A DNA stretch of 64,000 bases from NCBI RefSeq assembly GCF_024172095.1, contig NZ_JAMZDX010000003.1:567001-631000 (forward strand). Reading direction: 5' to 3'. The position numbers and the translations under genes are program-made. The first letter of the stretch is position 1. Each line of letters begins with the position of its first letter. Below, in pieces: positions 43,931-54,378 of this stretch. Below the pieces are notes generated by a model. That model searched no databases, was not told the DNA's origin, and worked only from the letters and a program-made list of their open reading frames with translations. This DNA comes from Kitasatospora cinereorecta. GTDB taxonomy: Bacteria > Actinomycetota > Actinomycetes > Streptomycetales > Streptomycetaceae.

Positions 43931-44506
43931 ATGGCTGGGTTGTTCGAGAGCGCCGGTGGCGGCGGCGCGGCGATCGCGCTGGACGAGGTCGAGGTCTCCA
44001 TCCTGCGCTCGCTCGAGGTGCAGATGCTGGAACTGATCGGCCCGGGCCCGGGCGGGGAGAGCGGTGATCCGCTGGCCGCGCTGTTCGCCGAGGGGCCGTC
44101 CGAGGCGCCGGACGACCCGGCGCTGCTGCGGCTGTTCCCCGACGCGTACGGTGCGCCGGGCGAGCCGGTGGATGCGGAGACGGCGGAGATGGCCGCCGAG
44201 TTCCGCCGCTACACCGAGCTCGACCTGCGCGCCCGCAAGCGCGAGGACGTGCTGGCCGTCGTCCGCGCCCTGGACGGACTGGGCGGCGAGGGCGGGGTGC
44301 TCAAGCTGGCCGGCGAGGACTGCCTGCGCTGGCTCGGCGCCCTCAACGATCTGCGGCTCGCCCTCGGCACCCGCCTCGAGGTCACCGAGGACGAGGAGCA
44401 GGGCCTCTACAACCTCCCCGACGACGACCCGCGCAAGCCGCTGGTGATGGCGTACCTGTGGCTCGGCGCGATGCAGGAGAGCCTGCTGGAGGCGATGGCC
44501 GGCTGA
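43931..44506 (+). CDS. DUF2017 family protein
   Basis: The 191-residue protein matches DUF2017, regularly found behind clpS in actinobacteria. It has a helical N-terminus (DEVEVSILRSLEVQMLELI), an acidic middle, and C-terminal LAGEDCLRWLGALNDLRLALGTRLEV and LWLGAMQESLLEAM. Function is not known; constant linkage to clpS suggests a role in proteolysis. It starts 30 bp after the clpS stop. Confidence 0.88.
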   Translation: MAGLFESAGGGGAAIALDEVEVSILRSLEVQMLELIGPGPGGESGDPLAALFAEGPSEAPDDPALLRLFPDAYGAPGEPVDAETAEMAAEFRRYTELDLRARKREDVLAVVRALDGLGGEGGVLKLAGEDCLRWLGALNDLRLALGTRLEVTEDEEQGLYNLPDDDPRKPLVMAYLWLGAMQESLLEAMAG

Positions 44507-44582
44507 GCCGCCGCCCGACGGTTCCTCATATGTCGCTCAGATACTCACCGGTATCCGGACGGTCCGTGCTTCACTGCCCTGC

Positions 44583-46043
44583 ATGGCACAGCAGCTTGAG
44601 AACCGGGTGACCGACGCCGACGAGGGCGAGGAGGGCTACGAGCGCGGGCTCGGCGGCCGGCAGATCCAGATGATCGCGATCGGCGGCGCGATCGGCACCG
44701 GGCTCTTCCTCGGCGCCGGCACCGCGATCTCCAAGGCCGGGCCGAGCCTGCTGCTCAGCTACGCGGTGGCCGGCCTGGTGATCTTCGTGATCATGCGGGC
44801 ACTCGGCGAACTGCTCACCTACCGGCCGGTCTCCGGCAGCTTCGCGGAGTACGCCCGCGAGTTCCTGGGCCCGTTCGCGGGGTTCGCGACCGGCTGGACG
44901 TACTGGCTGTTCTGGGTGGTCACCGGCATGGCCGAGACCACGGCGGCCGCGGTGTACGTGCGCTACTGGGCGCCGGGCGTCCCGCAGTGGCTGAGTGCGC
45001 TGGCCTTCCTGGTGGTCCTCTACGCGGCCAACCTGATCTCGGTGAAGCTGTTCGGCGAGCTCGAGTTCTGGTTCTCCATGGTCAAGGTGACCGCGATCAT
45101 CGGCATGATCCTGATCGGGGTCGGGGTGCTGACCCTCGGCTTCGGCGACGCCGGGCAGAGCGCCTCGCTCACCCACCTGTGGGCCGGCGGCGGCTTCTTC
45201 CCGCAGGGGATCGGCGCCACCGTGATGACCCTTCAGATCGTCATGTTCGCCTACTGCGGCGTGGAGTTGGTGGGCGTCACCGCCGGGGAGAGCGCCAACC
45301 CGGAGCAGACCCTGCCCCGGGCGATCAACACCCTGCCGTGGCGGATCGCGCTGTTCTACGTCGGCGCGCTGCTGGTCATCCTCGCGCTGGTGCCGTGGAC
45401 CGAGTTCCGGCCCGGCGTCAGCCCGTTCGTGGTCGCCTTCGGGCGGGTCGGCATCCCGGCCGCCGCCGGCATCGTCAACTTCGTGGTGCTCACCGCCGCG
45501 CTCTCCTCCTGCAACTCCGGGATGTACTCCACCGGCCGGATGCTGCGCGACCTCGCGCTGCGCGGCGAGGCGCCCCGGATGCTCACCGCGCTCAACCGCC
45601 GCCGCACCCCGGCCGCCGCGATCACCCTGTCCTGCCTGCTGATGGGCGTCGGCGTGGTGCTCAACTACCTCGTCCCGGCCCGGGCGTTCGAGTACATCAC
45701 CGCGGTCGCCACGGTCTGCGGACTGTGGACCTGGGCGGCCATCCTGCTCAGCCAGATCCGCTACCGGGCGGCCTGGCAGGGCGGCCGGCTGCCGGCACCG
45801 GCCTTCCGCGCCCCGGGCGGCCTGTGGCGCAGCCGGGCCGCGCTGGCCTTCCTGGCCGCGGTGCTGGTGCTGATCGCCCTCGACCCGGCGAGCCGGATCT
45901 CGCTCTACGTCTTCCCCGGCTGGGCGCTGGCCCTGGCGGTCGGCTACCGGGTGCTGGTCCGGCGCGATCCGCAGGCCGTCCGGGGCGGCGGCCGGCCGCC
46001 CGTCCACGCCGGACCGGCGCCCGAGAGCGGCTCGCTATCCTGA
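44583..46043 (+). CDS. Amino acid permease (APC superfamily, AAT group)
   Basis: The 486-residue, twelve-helix transporter has the family start GLGGRQIQMIAIGGAIGTGLFLGAG and the substrate-loop sequence GVELVGVTAGESANPEQTLPRAI. It resembles D-serine/alanine/glycine and asparagine permeases (CycA, AnsP). It imports an amino acid with protons; the exact one is not evident. The start ATG 44583 has no clear ribosome site and may be leaderless. Confidence 0.9.
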   Translation: MAQQLENRVTDADEGEEGYERGLGGRQIQMIAIGGAIGTGLFLGAGTAISKAGPSLLLSYAVAGLVIFVIMRALGELLTYRPVSGSFAEYAREFLGPFAGFATGWTYWLFWVVTGMAETTAAAVYVRYWAPGVPQWLSALAFLVVLYAANLISVKLFGELEFWFSMVKVTAIIGMILIGVGVLTLGFGDAGQSASLTHLWAGGGFFPQGIGATVMTLQIVMFAYCGVELVGVTAGESANPEQTLPRAINTLPWRIALFYVGALLVILALVPWTEFRPGVSPFVVAFGRVGIPAAAGIVNFVVLTAALSSCNSGMYSTGRMLRDLALRGEAPRMLTALNRRRTPAAAITLSCLLMGVGVVLNYLVPARAFEYITAVATVCGLWTWAAILLSQIRYRAAWQGGRLPAPAFRAPGGLWRSRAALAFLAAVLVLIALDPASRISLYVFPGWALALAVGYRVLVRRDPQAVRGGGRPPVHAGPAPESGSLS

Positions 46044-46048
46044 CCCGC

Positions 46049-46480
46049 ATGCTGACCATCACCCGAGAACTGCGCGACCGGATCGTCGCCCACGCCCGCG
46101 CGGACCACCCGGACGAGGCCTGCGGCGTGGTCGCGGGTCCGGCCGGCAGCGGACGGCCCGAGCGGTTCATCCCGATGCTGAACGCGGCCCGCTCGCCCAC
46201 CTTCTACGAGTTCGACTCCGGCGACCTGCTGAAGCTCTACCGCGAGATGGACGACCGGGACGAGGAGCCGGTGGTGGTCTACCACTCGCACACCGCCACC
46301 GAGGCCTACCCCTCGCGGACCGACGTCAGCTACGCCTCCGAGCCGTTCGCCCACTACGTGCTGGTCTCCACCGCCGAGGGCACCGGGGAGGACGACCCGT
46401 ACCAGTTCCGCTCGTTCCGCATCGTGGACGGTGTGATCACGGAGGAAGACGTCGAGGTGGTGGAGGCGTACCAGGGCTGA
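46049..46480 (+). CDS. mec: Mec-like JAMM metalloprotease of cysteine synthesis
   Basis: The 143-residue zinc protease has a complete JAMM motif: Glu23 (PDEACG), His79-x-His81 (YHSHTATEAY), Ser89 and Asp92. In Mycobacterium the homologue Mec cleaves cysteine from the C-terminus of CysO. The genes for CysO and CysM lie just downstream, so the same role is likely. The substrate CysO here ends GGMR, so this enzyme may also trim those two residues. TATCCT before ATG 46049 suggests a leaderless mRNA. Confidence 0.88.
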   Translation: MLTITRELRDRIVAHARADHPDEACGVVAGPAGSGRPERFIPMLNAARSPTFYEFDSGDLLKLYREMDDRDEEPVVVYHSHTATEAYPSRTDVSYASEPFAHYVLVSTAEGTGEDDPYQFRSFRIVDGVITEEDVEVVEAYQG

Positions 46481-46604
46481 GTCGTCCACCCTCCCGGGGC
46501 CCGCCGGAGCCGCGCGCGGTGCGGCCCGGCGAGCCCTCTTCTCGCCCACTGGTACACGGACGCCCGGATGGCGAGACGTGGATGTCGGTCGGGGGTCGGG
46601 AATC

Positions 46605-46610
46605 TATACG
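46605..46610 (+). promoter_or_regulatory. -10 element for a leaderless leader peptide transcript
   Basis: TATACG (in CTATACGAT) lies eight bases before ATG 46619, so transcription should start at or next to the A of that ATG. No ribosome site precedes it. Confidence 0.55.
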
Positions 46611-46618
46611 ATGAGCCC

Positions 46619-46756
46619 ATGCGTTCCGTCGATGTGAGCAACCAGGCCCCAGGCATCCGCCTCGTGGCGCGCCTGCACGTCGACCTGTGCCGGCTCGCCA
46701 GCGCGATCTGTCCCCGCGTGACGGAGCAGCCGGCCGGCGCCGCCGACGCCTGCTGA
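46619..46756 (+). CDS. 45-residue Cys-containing leader peptide of the cysO-cysM operon
   Basis: ATG 46619 opens a peptide with the segment RLVARLHVDLCRLASAICPR, which matches small peptides annotated as putative leader peptides in streptomycetes. Cysteines are at 24, 31 and 45, the last one just before the stop (GCC-TGC-TGA). It is probably leaderless. It lies 99 bp before cysO. Stalling at Cys codons when cysteinyl-tRNA is scarce could relieve attenuation in the GC-rich gap. That mechanism is known for actinobacterial cysteine genes but only inferred here. Confidence 0.7.
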   Translation: MRSVDVSNQAPGIRLVARLHVDLCRLASAICPRVTEQPAGAADAC

Positions 46757-46855
46757 CTTCGCCGCCGTCCGCCAGTCCGCCCCGGCGCCCGGGGCCCTCC
46801 CCGCCTGCCGCGCACCGCGCCGGCACCCCGAACTCACCTCCACAGGAGCGCAGTC

Positions 46856-48102
<1,247 letters not shown>

Positions 48103-48120
48103 CACCCCCGCATCACCCTT

Positions 48121-48158
48121 CGAAGGCGCGGTACCCGGATCCGGGTACCGCGCCTTCG
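48121..48158. terminator. 38-bp perfect palindromic terminator after cysM
   Basis: CGAAGGCGCGGTACCCGG (48121-48138) is followed, after two bases, by its exact complement (48141-48158). It lies 18 bp past the cysM stop and forms a very stable hairpin. Confidence 0.9.
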
Positions 48159-48302
48159 CGCTGTGACAATCCGGGATTTGTCCGTTTCCTGTGACGATCC
48201 GGTCACGTTCCGTCGACCGCGCAGGTCGGCGGGGCGGCGCCCGGGGGACGCCGGGGAGGCTGGGAGCGCACCCGGATCGCCGTCACCCGGAGGTGACCCG
48301 CC

Positions 48303-48491
48303 ATGGCCGGCAACGAGCTCTGGTCGTACGTCGAGATCGCCCGCCACATCAACGTGCAGGCCGAGACCGTCCGCAACTACCGTCGGCACGGCCTGCTGCC
48401 CGAGCCCGACCTGGTCGACCCCGGCGGTCATCCGCGCTGGTACGCCGACACGATCCGGGTCTGGGCGCGCAACCGGCCGCGCCGTCGCTGA
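48303..48491 (+). CDS. Small MerR/AlpA-type helix-turn-helix protein
   Basis: The 62-residue protein is a single helix-turn-helix: WSYVEIARHINVQAETVRNYRRHGLLPEPD, ending GGHPRWYADTIRVWARNRP. It resembles excisionase- or MerR-like DNA-binding domains without an effector domain. GGAGGTGA seven bases before ATG 48303 gives a strong start. Targets are unknown. Confidence 0.82.
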   Translation: MAGNELWSYVEIARHINVQAETVRNYRRHGLLPEPDLVDPGGHPRWYADTIRVWARNRPRRR

Positions 48492-48667
48492 CCCTCCCAC
48501 CCCCGTCCGGCGGCCCGCCCCGATCTGGTGATTCCAACCACAGCCCGGCACGGGGACGGGGGCAAAGTGCCGCCCGGCCCTTACCCTCGACAGGCGAACA
48601 CCGTGCTACCAGCAGGTAGTGCGGGCCGCTGCGAATCATGACCCATCGGGGCGGGGAAGGGCTCGGC

Positions 48668-49420
48668 ATGAAACTGACCGTGGTGGGGTGCTCGGGTAGC
48701 TTCCCGTCCGCCGACTCGCCCTGCTCCAGTTACCTGGTGGAGGCCGAGGGAACCCGGGTGGTGCTGGACCTCGGCAACGGTTCGCTGGGCGCCCTGCAGA
48801 AGTACGCCGGCCTGTACGAGATCGACGCCGTCCTGCTCAGCCACCTGCACGCCGACCACTGCGTCGACCTGTGCGCCTACTGGGTGGCCCGCAACTACCG
48901 GGTCGAGGGCTGCCCCGACCCCGTCCCCGTGTACGGCCCGGCCGGCACCGCCGAGCGCCTGGCCCGCGCGTACGACATGCCCGAGGAGCCGGGCATGAAG
49001 GAGGTCTTCGACTTCCGCACCCTGCACGACGGCGCCGTCGTCGACATCGGCCCGCTGCGGATCACCGCCGTCCGGGTCAACCACCTGGACGCCGAGGCGT
49101 ACGGCTTCAAGGTCGAGCACGCCGGCCGCAGCCTGGTCTACTCCGGGGACACCGGCCACTGCCCCGAACTGGTCGAGCTGGCCCGCGGCGCCGACCTGTT
49201 CCTGTGCGAGGCCGCCTACACGGACGGCAAGGAGACCTACGAGTCGATCCACCTCAACGGCCGGGAGGCCGGCGAGCACGCGGCCGCCGCCGGGGTCGGC
49301 CGACTGGTGCTCACCCACATCCCGCCGTGGACCGACGCCGAGCGCAACCGCCGGGACGCCGCCGCCGCCTTCACCGGGCCGGTCGAGCTGGCCCGCCCCG
49401 GAGCCGTCTACGAGCTGTGA
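48668..49420 (+). CDS. Metallo-beta-lactamase-fold hydrolase
   Basis: The 250-residue protein carries the metal motif SHLHADHCVDL (residues about 60-70), then NHLDAEAYG, GDTGHCPEL and THIPPWTDA for the remaining ligands. It belongs to the RNase Z/cAMP phosphodiesterase-like branch, and its substrate is unknown. ATG 48668 (MKLTVVG) follows GGGGAAGGG. It overlaps the converging aminotransferase gene by 13 bp at the 3' ends. Confidence 0.85.
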   Translation: MKLTVVGCSGSFPSADSPCSSYLVEAEGTRVVLDLGNGSLGALQKYAGLYEIDAVLLSHLHADHCVDLCAYWVARNYRVEGCPDPVPVYGPAGTAERLARAYDMPEEPGMKEVFDFRTLHDGAVVDIGPLRITAVRVNHLDAEAYGFKVEHAGRSLVYSGDTGHCPELVELARGADLFLCEAAYTDGKETYESIHLNGREAGEHAAAAGVGRLVLTHIPPWTDAERNRRDAAAAFTGPVELARPGAVYEL

Positions 49421-50322
49421 ACCGGGGTGAGCCAGCGCCGGTAGCGCGGCTCGCCCCCGGTGGTCGCCGCCCGGTACAGCTCCGCCAGCCGCTTGGTCAG
49501 CTCGCCTTCCTCCGAAGGGAGTTCACGCCCGTCCAGGGAGGCCACCGGCACCACGCCGGCCGCCGTCCCGCAGACGAACACCTCGTCCGCCGCGTACAGG
49601 TCCGAGCGCAGCAGATTCTCCACCCGCACCGGCACGCCCAGGTCCCGGGCCAGCGTCAGCACGGTGTCCTGGGTGATCCCCTCCAGCGCGCCCGCACTGG
49701 CCGGCGGCGTGCGCAGCACACCGTCGCGGACCGCGAACACATTCTCCGAACTGCACTCGCTCACCGAGCCGTCCGAGGCCAGCAGCAGCGCCTCGTCGTA
49801 CCCGGCGTCGGTCGCCTCCCGCCGCGCCAGCGCCGAGTTCAGGTACGGGCCGGTGCCCTTGGCGGCCGGCGGCACCGCGTTCGGGTCGTTGCGGCGCCAA
49901 CTGCTGGTCATCAGCCGCAGCGCCCGCCCGCCCAGATAGTCGGGCCACTCCCAGCTCGCGATCACCGTGTCGGTCGGGGAGTGGCGCATGTCCAGACCCA
50001 TCGACCCGTACCCGAGGAACGCGAAGTGCCGCACGTAGCACGACTGGTGGCCGTTGGCGCGGACCAGCTCCAGGGTGGCGCCGGTCAGCTCCGCCACCGA
50101 GTGCGGCAGCGGGATGCGCAGCATCCGGGCGCTGCGCTCCAGCCGCCGCAGGTGCTCGGGCAGCCGGAACACCGCCGGCCCCTCCGGCGTCGGGAACACC
50201 CGGGTGCCCTCCAACACTCCTGTGCCGTAGTGCAGCCCGTGGGTGAGCACGTGCACCTGCGCCTCGTGCCAGGGCACCAGGGCGCCGTTGAACCAGATCG
50301 TGGAAGCCTCGGGAATCGCCAT
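49408..50322 (-). CDS. Class IV PLP aminotransferase (branched-chain type)
   Basis: The 304-residue enzyme matches the IlvE family. It has IWFNGALVPWHEAQVHVLTHGLHYGTGVLEGTR at the start, the PLP Lys in PPAAKGTGPYLNSALAR (about 158), DEALLLASDGSVSECSSENVF, and GTAAGVVPVASLDGRE. It transfers amino groups to branched-chain keto acids, or may be a D-amino acid or aminodeoxychorismate-type relative. ATG 50322 is used; ATG 50331 is the alternative. Sequences at FAFLGYGSMGLD support the branched-chain type. Confidence 0.87.
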   Translation of the reverse strand: MAIPEASTIWFNGALVPWHEAQVHVLTHGLHYGTGVLEGTRVFPTPEGPAVFRLPEHLRRLERSARMLRIPLPHSVAELTGATLELVRANGHQSCYVRHFAFLGYGSMGLDMRHSPTDTVIASWEWPDYLGGRALRLMTSSWRRNDPNAVPPAAKGTGPYLNSALARREATDAGYDEALLLASDGSVSECSSENVFAVRDGVLRTPPASAGALEGITQDTVLTLARDLGVPVRVENLLRSDLYAADEVFVCGTAAGVVPVASLDGRELPSEEGELTKRLAELYRAATTGGEPRYRRWLTPVHSS

Positions 50323-50463
50323 GCCGCCCATCGTGGCCGCCCCCGCACCGCTCCGGGAGGCCACGGCGGGCGCCGGATCCGGCCATGGCCGGGAGCGGAG
50401 CCGCCGTCTCGGATGCCGGAATCCGCGGTCCGGATCCCGGCGGCGACACTAGGGTCCGGGAGG

Positions 50464-51417
50464 ATGGAGACCTCGGCCGCCGGCACCGACCTGTACGCCC
50501 GGCTGCTCGCCGGACCCGGCCGGACGCCGGACGAGATCAGGGACGAACTCGGCTGGGACGAGGACGAGTTCACCCGGGCGCTGGCCGAACTGCGGGAGCT
50601 CGGGCTGCTCCGGCCCACCACCGCCACCCCGAGCGGACTGGCCCCCGTCCCGGCCGGCACCGCGGTGCGCCGACTGCTGGCCGACGCCGACGCGCACCTC
50701 GCCGAGCTGTACGAACAGGCCCGCCGCAGTCGCGCCGCGGTCGAGCGGCTGCACACCGACTACCTGCCGCTGCGGCCCGACGCAGCCCACGAGCTGGTGC
50801 GCGGCGCCGACCGGATCGCCTCCCTCCTGGAGGACGCCGCCCGCGGCGCCCGCACCGAGGCGCTCTCGCTGCGGCCCCGCCAGGACCACTCGCCCGCCGC
50901 CCTCGCCGGGAAGCTCGCCCGGGAGCGGATCGCGCTGGCGCACCGGGTCGAGCTGCGCACCGTCTACCCCGCCGCCGCGCTGCACCAGCCCGCCGTGGTG
51001 GCGCACGTCCGGGAGCTGACCGCGGCGGGCGCCAGGATCCGGGTGGCGCACACCCTGCCGCTGTGGCTGATCGTGGTCGACACCGACCTGGCGGTGCTGC
51101 CCGCGCCCGGGGAGGCCGGGGCGGCCGCCGTGGTGGTGCGGGATCCGGCGGTGGTGGGGGTCGTGCGGGAGCTGTTCGAGCACTTCTGGGCGGGCGCCTG
51201 GGTGCCACCGGAGCTGCTCGGCCGGGCGGCCCCGGACGACCGCCACCGCGAGGTGCTGCGGCTGCTCGCCGCCGGGCTCACCGACCAGGCGATCGGCCGG
51301 CAGCTGGAGATCTCCGAGCGCACCGTGCGGCGGCTGGTCGCCGACCTGACCGCCGACCTGGGCGCGCAGTCCCGCTTCCAGGCGGGCGTGCACGCGGCCC
51401 GCCTCGGCTGGATCTGA
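50464..51417 (+). CDS. LuxR-type regulator with TrmB-like N-terminal helix-turn-helix
   Basis: The 317-residue protein has an N-terminal winged helix (TPDEIRDELGWDEDEFTRALAELRELGLL) and a middle sensor-like domain. The C-terminal LuxR helix-turn-helix is VLRLLAAGLTDQAIGRQLEI then SERTVRRLVADLTADLG. This two-HTH plan is common in streptomycete regulators near secondary metabolism or development. TAGGGT before ATG 50464 suggests a leaderless mRNA. The ligand is unknown. Confidence 0.85.
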   Translation: METSAAGTDLYARLLAGPGRTPDEIRDELGWDEDEFTRALAELRELGLLRPTTATPSGLAPVPAGTAVRRLLADADAHLAELYEQARRSRAAVERLHTDYLPLRPDAAHELVRGADRIASLLEDAARGARTEALSLRPRQDHSPAALAGKLARERIALAHRVELRTVYPAAALHQPAVVAHVRELTAAGARIRVAHTLPLWLIVVDTDLAVLPAPGEAGAAAVVVRDPAVVGVVRELFEHFWAGAWVPPELLGRAAPDDRHREVLRLLAAGLTDQAIGRQLEISERTVRRLVADLTADLGAQSRFQAGVHAARLGWI

Positions 51418-51433
51418 GGGCCGCGGAACACGG

Positions 51434-51468
51434 ACGGACCCCGCCCTGAGCAGCTGGGCGGGGTCCGT
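51434..51468. terminator. Bidirectional hairpin terminator
   Basis: ACGGACCCCGCCC (51434-51446) pairs perfectly with GGGCGGGGTCCGT (51456-51468), loop 9 nt, between the LuxR-type gene and convergent nagE2. Confidence 0.88.
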
Positions 51469-51478
51469 ACGGCGAGGG

Positions 51479-52753
51479 TCAGGCCTTGGTCGCTTCCTCG
51501 ATCGAGGAGTCGTCGTCACGACCGGGGGTCTTCAGGTCGAACTTGACGATCGCGAAGCGGAACACCGTGTAGTAGATCGCCGCGAAGACCAAGCCGATCG
51601 GGATGATCAGCAGGGGGTGGGTGGCCTTGCTGAAGCCGAGTGCGTAGTCGATCAGGCCGGCTGAGAAGGTGAAGCCGGCCTTTACTCCGAGTGCCCAGGT
51701 GACCGCCATCGAGACGGCGGTGAGCACCGCGTGGATGACGAACAGGACCGGGGCGATGAAGAGGAAAGCGAACTCGATCGGCTCGGTCACACCGGTGACG
51801 AAGGAGGTCAGCGCCAGCGACATCATCATGCCCATGACCGCCTTGCGTCGCTCGGGGCGGGCGGTGTGCGCGATGGCCAGGGCGGCGGCCGGCAGCGCGA
51901 ACATCATGATGGGGAAGAAGCCGGACATGAACTGCCCGGCGGTCGGGTCCCCGGCGAAGTAGCGGGTCAGGTCGCCGTGCACCACGGTGCCGTCGGGCTT
52001 GGTGAAGTCGCCGGTCTGGAACCAGGCGTAGGAGTTCACGAACTGGTGCATGCCGACCGGCAGGAGACCGCGGTTGAGCAGGCCGAACGCGCCCGCACCG
52101 AACGCGCCGGCACCGATCAGGCTGTTGTTCAGGTGCCCGATGGCGTCACCGATCGGGCCCCAGGCGACGGCGAAGACCAGGCCGACAGCAGTACCGACGA
52201 AGGCCATGATGATCGGGACCAGACGGCGGCCGTTGAAGAAGCCCAGCCAGTCCACCAGCTTGGTGCGGTGGTACTTCTGCCACAGCACGGCGCTGAGCAG
52301 ACCGATCACGATGCCGCCGAGCACGCCGGGGTTCTGGTAGGTCGCGGGAACCCACTTGCCGTCCGCGATGTGGCCCTCGGTGATCGGGAACGCGGTCAGT
52401 ACGTTCTTGTAGACCAGGAAGCCGACCAGTGCGGCAAGCGCGGTGGAGCCGTCGGCCTTCTTGGCGAAACCGATCGCGATGCCGACCGCGAAGAGCAGCG
52501 GAAGGTTGTCGAAGACGGCGCCGCCGGCGGTGGTGAACACCGCGGCGATCTTGTCCCAGCCGAGCCCGTCCTTGCCGATCACGTTGTCCTGGCCGAGGCC
52601 GAGCAGCAGACCGGCGGCCGGCAGGACGGCGATCGGGAGCTGGAGGCTGCGGCCGATCTTCTGCAGGCCCTGGAGGACGTTCTGGCCGAGCTTCTTGCCG
52701 GGCTTGGGGGACGGTGCCGCGGCGGGCGCCGGAGCCTGCGCAGTCGTACTCAT
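51479..52753 (-). CDS. nagE2: N-acetylglucosamine PTS permease EIIC (NagE2-like)
   Basis: The 424-residue membrane permease of the glucose/GlcNAc PTS family has IGRSLQLPIAVLPAAGLLLGLG at the start. GLLNRGLLPVGMHQFVNSYAWFQTG follows and the sugar-site region is FVTGVTEPIEFAFLF. It lacks an EIIB domain, which is supplied by NagF. Ribosome site AGGA precedes ATG 52753. It moves and phosphorylates GlcNAc. A double DasR-like operator lies upstream. Gene order with nagE1, nagF and rph matches S. coelicolor. Confidence 0.88.
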   Translation of the reverse strand: MSTTAQAPAPAAAPSPKPGKKLGQNVLQGLQKIGRSLQLPIAVLPAAGLLLGLGQDNVIGKDGLGWDKIAAVFTTAGGAVFDNLPLLFAVGIAIGFAKKADGSTALAALVGFLVYKNVLTAFPITEGHIADGKWVPATYQNPGVLGGIVIGLLSAVLWQKYHRTKLVDWLGFFNGRRLVPIIMAFVGTAVGLVFAVAWGPIGDAIGHLNNSLIGAGAFGAGAFGLLNRGLLPVGMHQFVNSYAWFQTGDFTKPDGTVVHGDLTRYFAGDPTAGQFMSGFFPIMMFALPAAALAIAHTARPERRKAVMGMMMSLALTSFVTGVTEPIEFAFLFIAPVLFVIHAVLTAVSMAVTWALGVKAGFTFSAGLIDYALGFSKATHPLLIIPIGLVFAAIYYTVFRFAIVKFDLKTPGRDDDSSIEEATKA

Positions 52754-52816
52754 GGGGGTGGTTCCTAACGACAGGGCGCCTCGGTGGGAGTGGTGCATCG
52801 GGGACCGAACGCGCGG

Positions 52817-52848
52817 ACTGGTCTACACCACAAGTGGTGTAGACCAGT
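52817..52848. promoter_or_regulatory. Two back-to-back DasR operators upstream of nagE2
   Basis: ACTGGTCTACACCAC and GTGGTGTAGACCAGT are joined by AA into a 32-bp perfect palindrome. Each half resembles the DasR-responsive element ACTGGTCTAGACCACT. DasR represses GlcNAc uptake genes until glucosamine-6-phosphate builds up. The site lies 64-95 bp before the nagE2 start. Confidence 0.85.
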
Positions 52849-52999
52849 TTTGTAACACGTGGGGAGGGGGTGGGGAACCCCGGGAAGGCGCGCAGCTGGG
52901 AAGCGCTATGAAATCGAAACCTTCCTTAGGATTGGCGATCTTCATTACCCGCTGTAGCAATCTTTTGGCGAGTCGCTCAACAAAAGGGATCGCCGGAAT

Positions 53000-54286
53000 T
53001 CACGCCTTGGTGACGTCCTCGACGTCCTCGTCGTCCTCGCGACCGGGGGTCTTCAGGTCGAACCTCACGATGATGAAGCGGAACAGGGCGTAGTAGACCG
53101 CCGCGAAGGCCAGGCCGATCGGGACGATCAGCCACGGTTTGGTGGCCAGGCTCCAGTTGAGCCCGTAGTCGATCACGCCGGCCGAGAAGCTGAAGCCGTC
53201 GTGGACGCCCAACCCCCAGGTCACGCCCATCGAGACGCCGGTCAGGATCGCGTGCACCACGTACAGCGCGGGGGCGATGTAGGCGAAGGAGTACTCGATC
53301 GGCTCGGTGATGCCGGTGACGAAGGAGGTCAGCGCGACCGAGGTCATCAGGCCGTAGATCTCCTTGCGGCGGTGCGGCTTGGCCGAGTGGGCGATGGCCA
53401 GGGCGGCGGCCGGGAGCGCGAACATCATGATCGGGAAGAAGCCCGAGGTGAACTGGCCGGCCGTCGGGTCGCCCGCGAGGAAGCGCGGGATGTCGCCGTG
53501 GATGATCGTGCCGTCCTTCTCGTAGTCGCCGAACTGGAACCAGACGAAGGTGTTCACCAGCTGGTGCATGCCGATCAGCAGCAGCATGCGGTTGGCCAGG
53601 CCGAAGATGCCGGCGCCGGTGGAGCCCAGATCGGAGAGCCACTGGCTGAAGTCGGTCAGGCCGGTGCCGATCGGCGGCCAGGCCCAGGCACCCAGGCAGC
53701 CGAGGCCCAGACCCACCAGGGCGGTGATCATCGGGACCAGTCGGCGGCCGTTGAAGAAGCCCAGCCAGTCGACCAGCCTGGTGCGGTGGAAGCGGACCCA
53801 CAGCCAGGCCGACAGCAGGCCGATCAGGATGCCGCCGAGCACGCCCGGGTTCTGGTAGACCGCCGCGGCCGCCTTCTTGGAGTTGAAGTCGATGCACTGG
53901 TTGCCGATGATCTGGCCGGCGCACTTGCTGGTGTCGGGGAAGGCGTGCAGGACCGCGAAGTACACCAGGAAGCCGACCACCGCGGCCAGCGCCGTGGAGC
54001 CGTCCGCCTTCTTGGCCATGCCGATCGCGACGCCGATGCAGAACAGCAGGGGCAGGCCGAGCGAGGAGTCCAGCAGGGCGCCGCCGGCCGCCGCGAAGAC
54101 CTTGGCGACGTTGTCCCAGCCGAGGCCGTCCTTGCCGAAGACGTCCGGCTGGCCGAGCCGGTTGAGGATGCCCGCCGCGGGCAGGACGGCCACCGGGAGC
54201 TGCAGGCTGCGGCCCATCTTCTGCAGACCGCCGTAGAAGGTGTGCCACCACGTGGTCTGATGTGCCGTGGCGCCCGCTGAACTCAT
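53000..54286 (-). CDS. nagE1: N-acetylglucosamine PTS permease EIIC (NagE1-like)
   Basis: The 428-residue paralogue of nagE2 has MGRSLQLPVAVLPAAGILNRLG, MHQLVNTFVWFQFGD and FVTGITEPIEYSFAYIAP. It carries an inserted segment SKCAGQIIGNQCIDFN (about 150) with a cysteine pair, which NagE2 lacks. No EIIB domain is present. GGGAGGG precedes ATG 54286. The two permeases probably arose by duplication; in S. coelicolor NagE2 is the main transporter. A DasR-like site lies at 54363-54378. Confidence 0.87.
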   Translation of the reverse strand: MSSAGATAHQTTWWHTFYGGLQKMGRSLQLPVAVLPAAGILNRLGQPDVFGKDGLGWDNVAKVFAAAGGALLDSSLGLPLLFCIGVAIGMAKKADGSTALAAVVGFLVYFAVLHAFPDTSKCAGQIIGNQCIDFNSKKAAAAVYQNPGVLGGILIGLLSAWLWVRFHRTRLVDWLGFFNGRRLVPMITALVGLGLGCLGAWAWPPIGTGLTDFSQWLSDLGSTGAGIFGLANRMLLLIGMHQLVNTFVWFQFGDYEKDGTIIHGDIPRFLAGDPTAGQFTSGFFPIMMFALPAAALAIAHSAKPHRRKEIYGLMTSVALTSFVTGITEPIEYSFAYIAPALYVVHAILTGVSMGVTWGLGVHDGFSFSAGVIDYGLNWSLATKPWLIVPIGLAFAAVYYALFRFIIVRFDLKTPGREDDEDVEDVTKA

Positions 54287-54362
54287 CGTGGCCCTCCCGG
54301 TCCCGGTGCGGCGGCCCAGGAACACCGGCGGCGCGTGCGGCGTTGTCCCGAGTGCACCTAGA

Positions 54363-54378
54363 ATTGGTGTAGACCACT
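54363..54378. promoter_or_regulatory. DasR operator between nagE1 and nagF
   Basis: ATTGGTGTAGACCACT matches the DasR element ACTGGTCTAGACCACT at 14 of 16 positions. It lies 77-92 bp upstream of nagE1 in the 333-bp gap shared with nagF, which has no other supported gene. Confidence 0.8.

Noticed and set aside
46568..46618. Upstream extension of the Cys leader peptide
   Set aside because: A good -10 (TATACG) lies within this stretch, so it is promoter, not coding.
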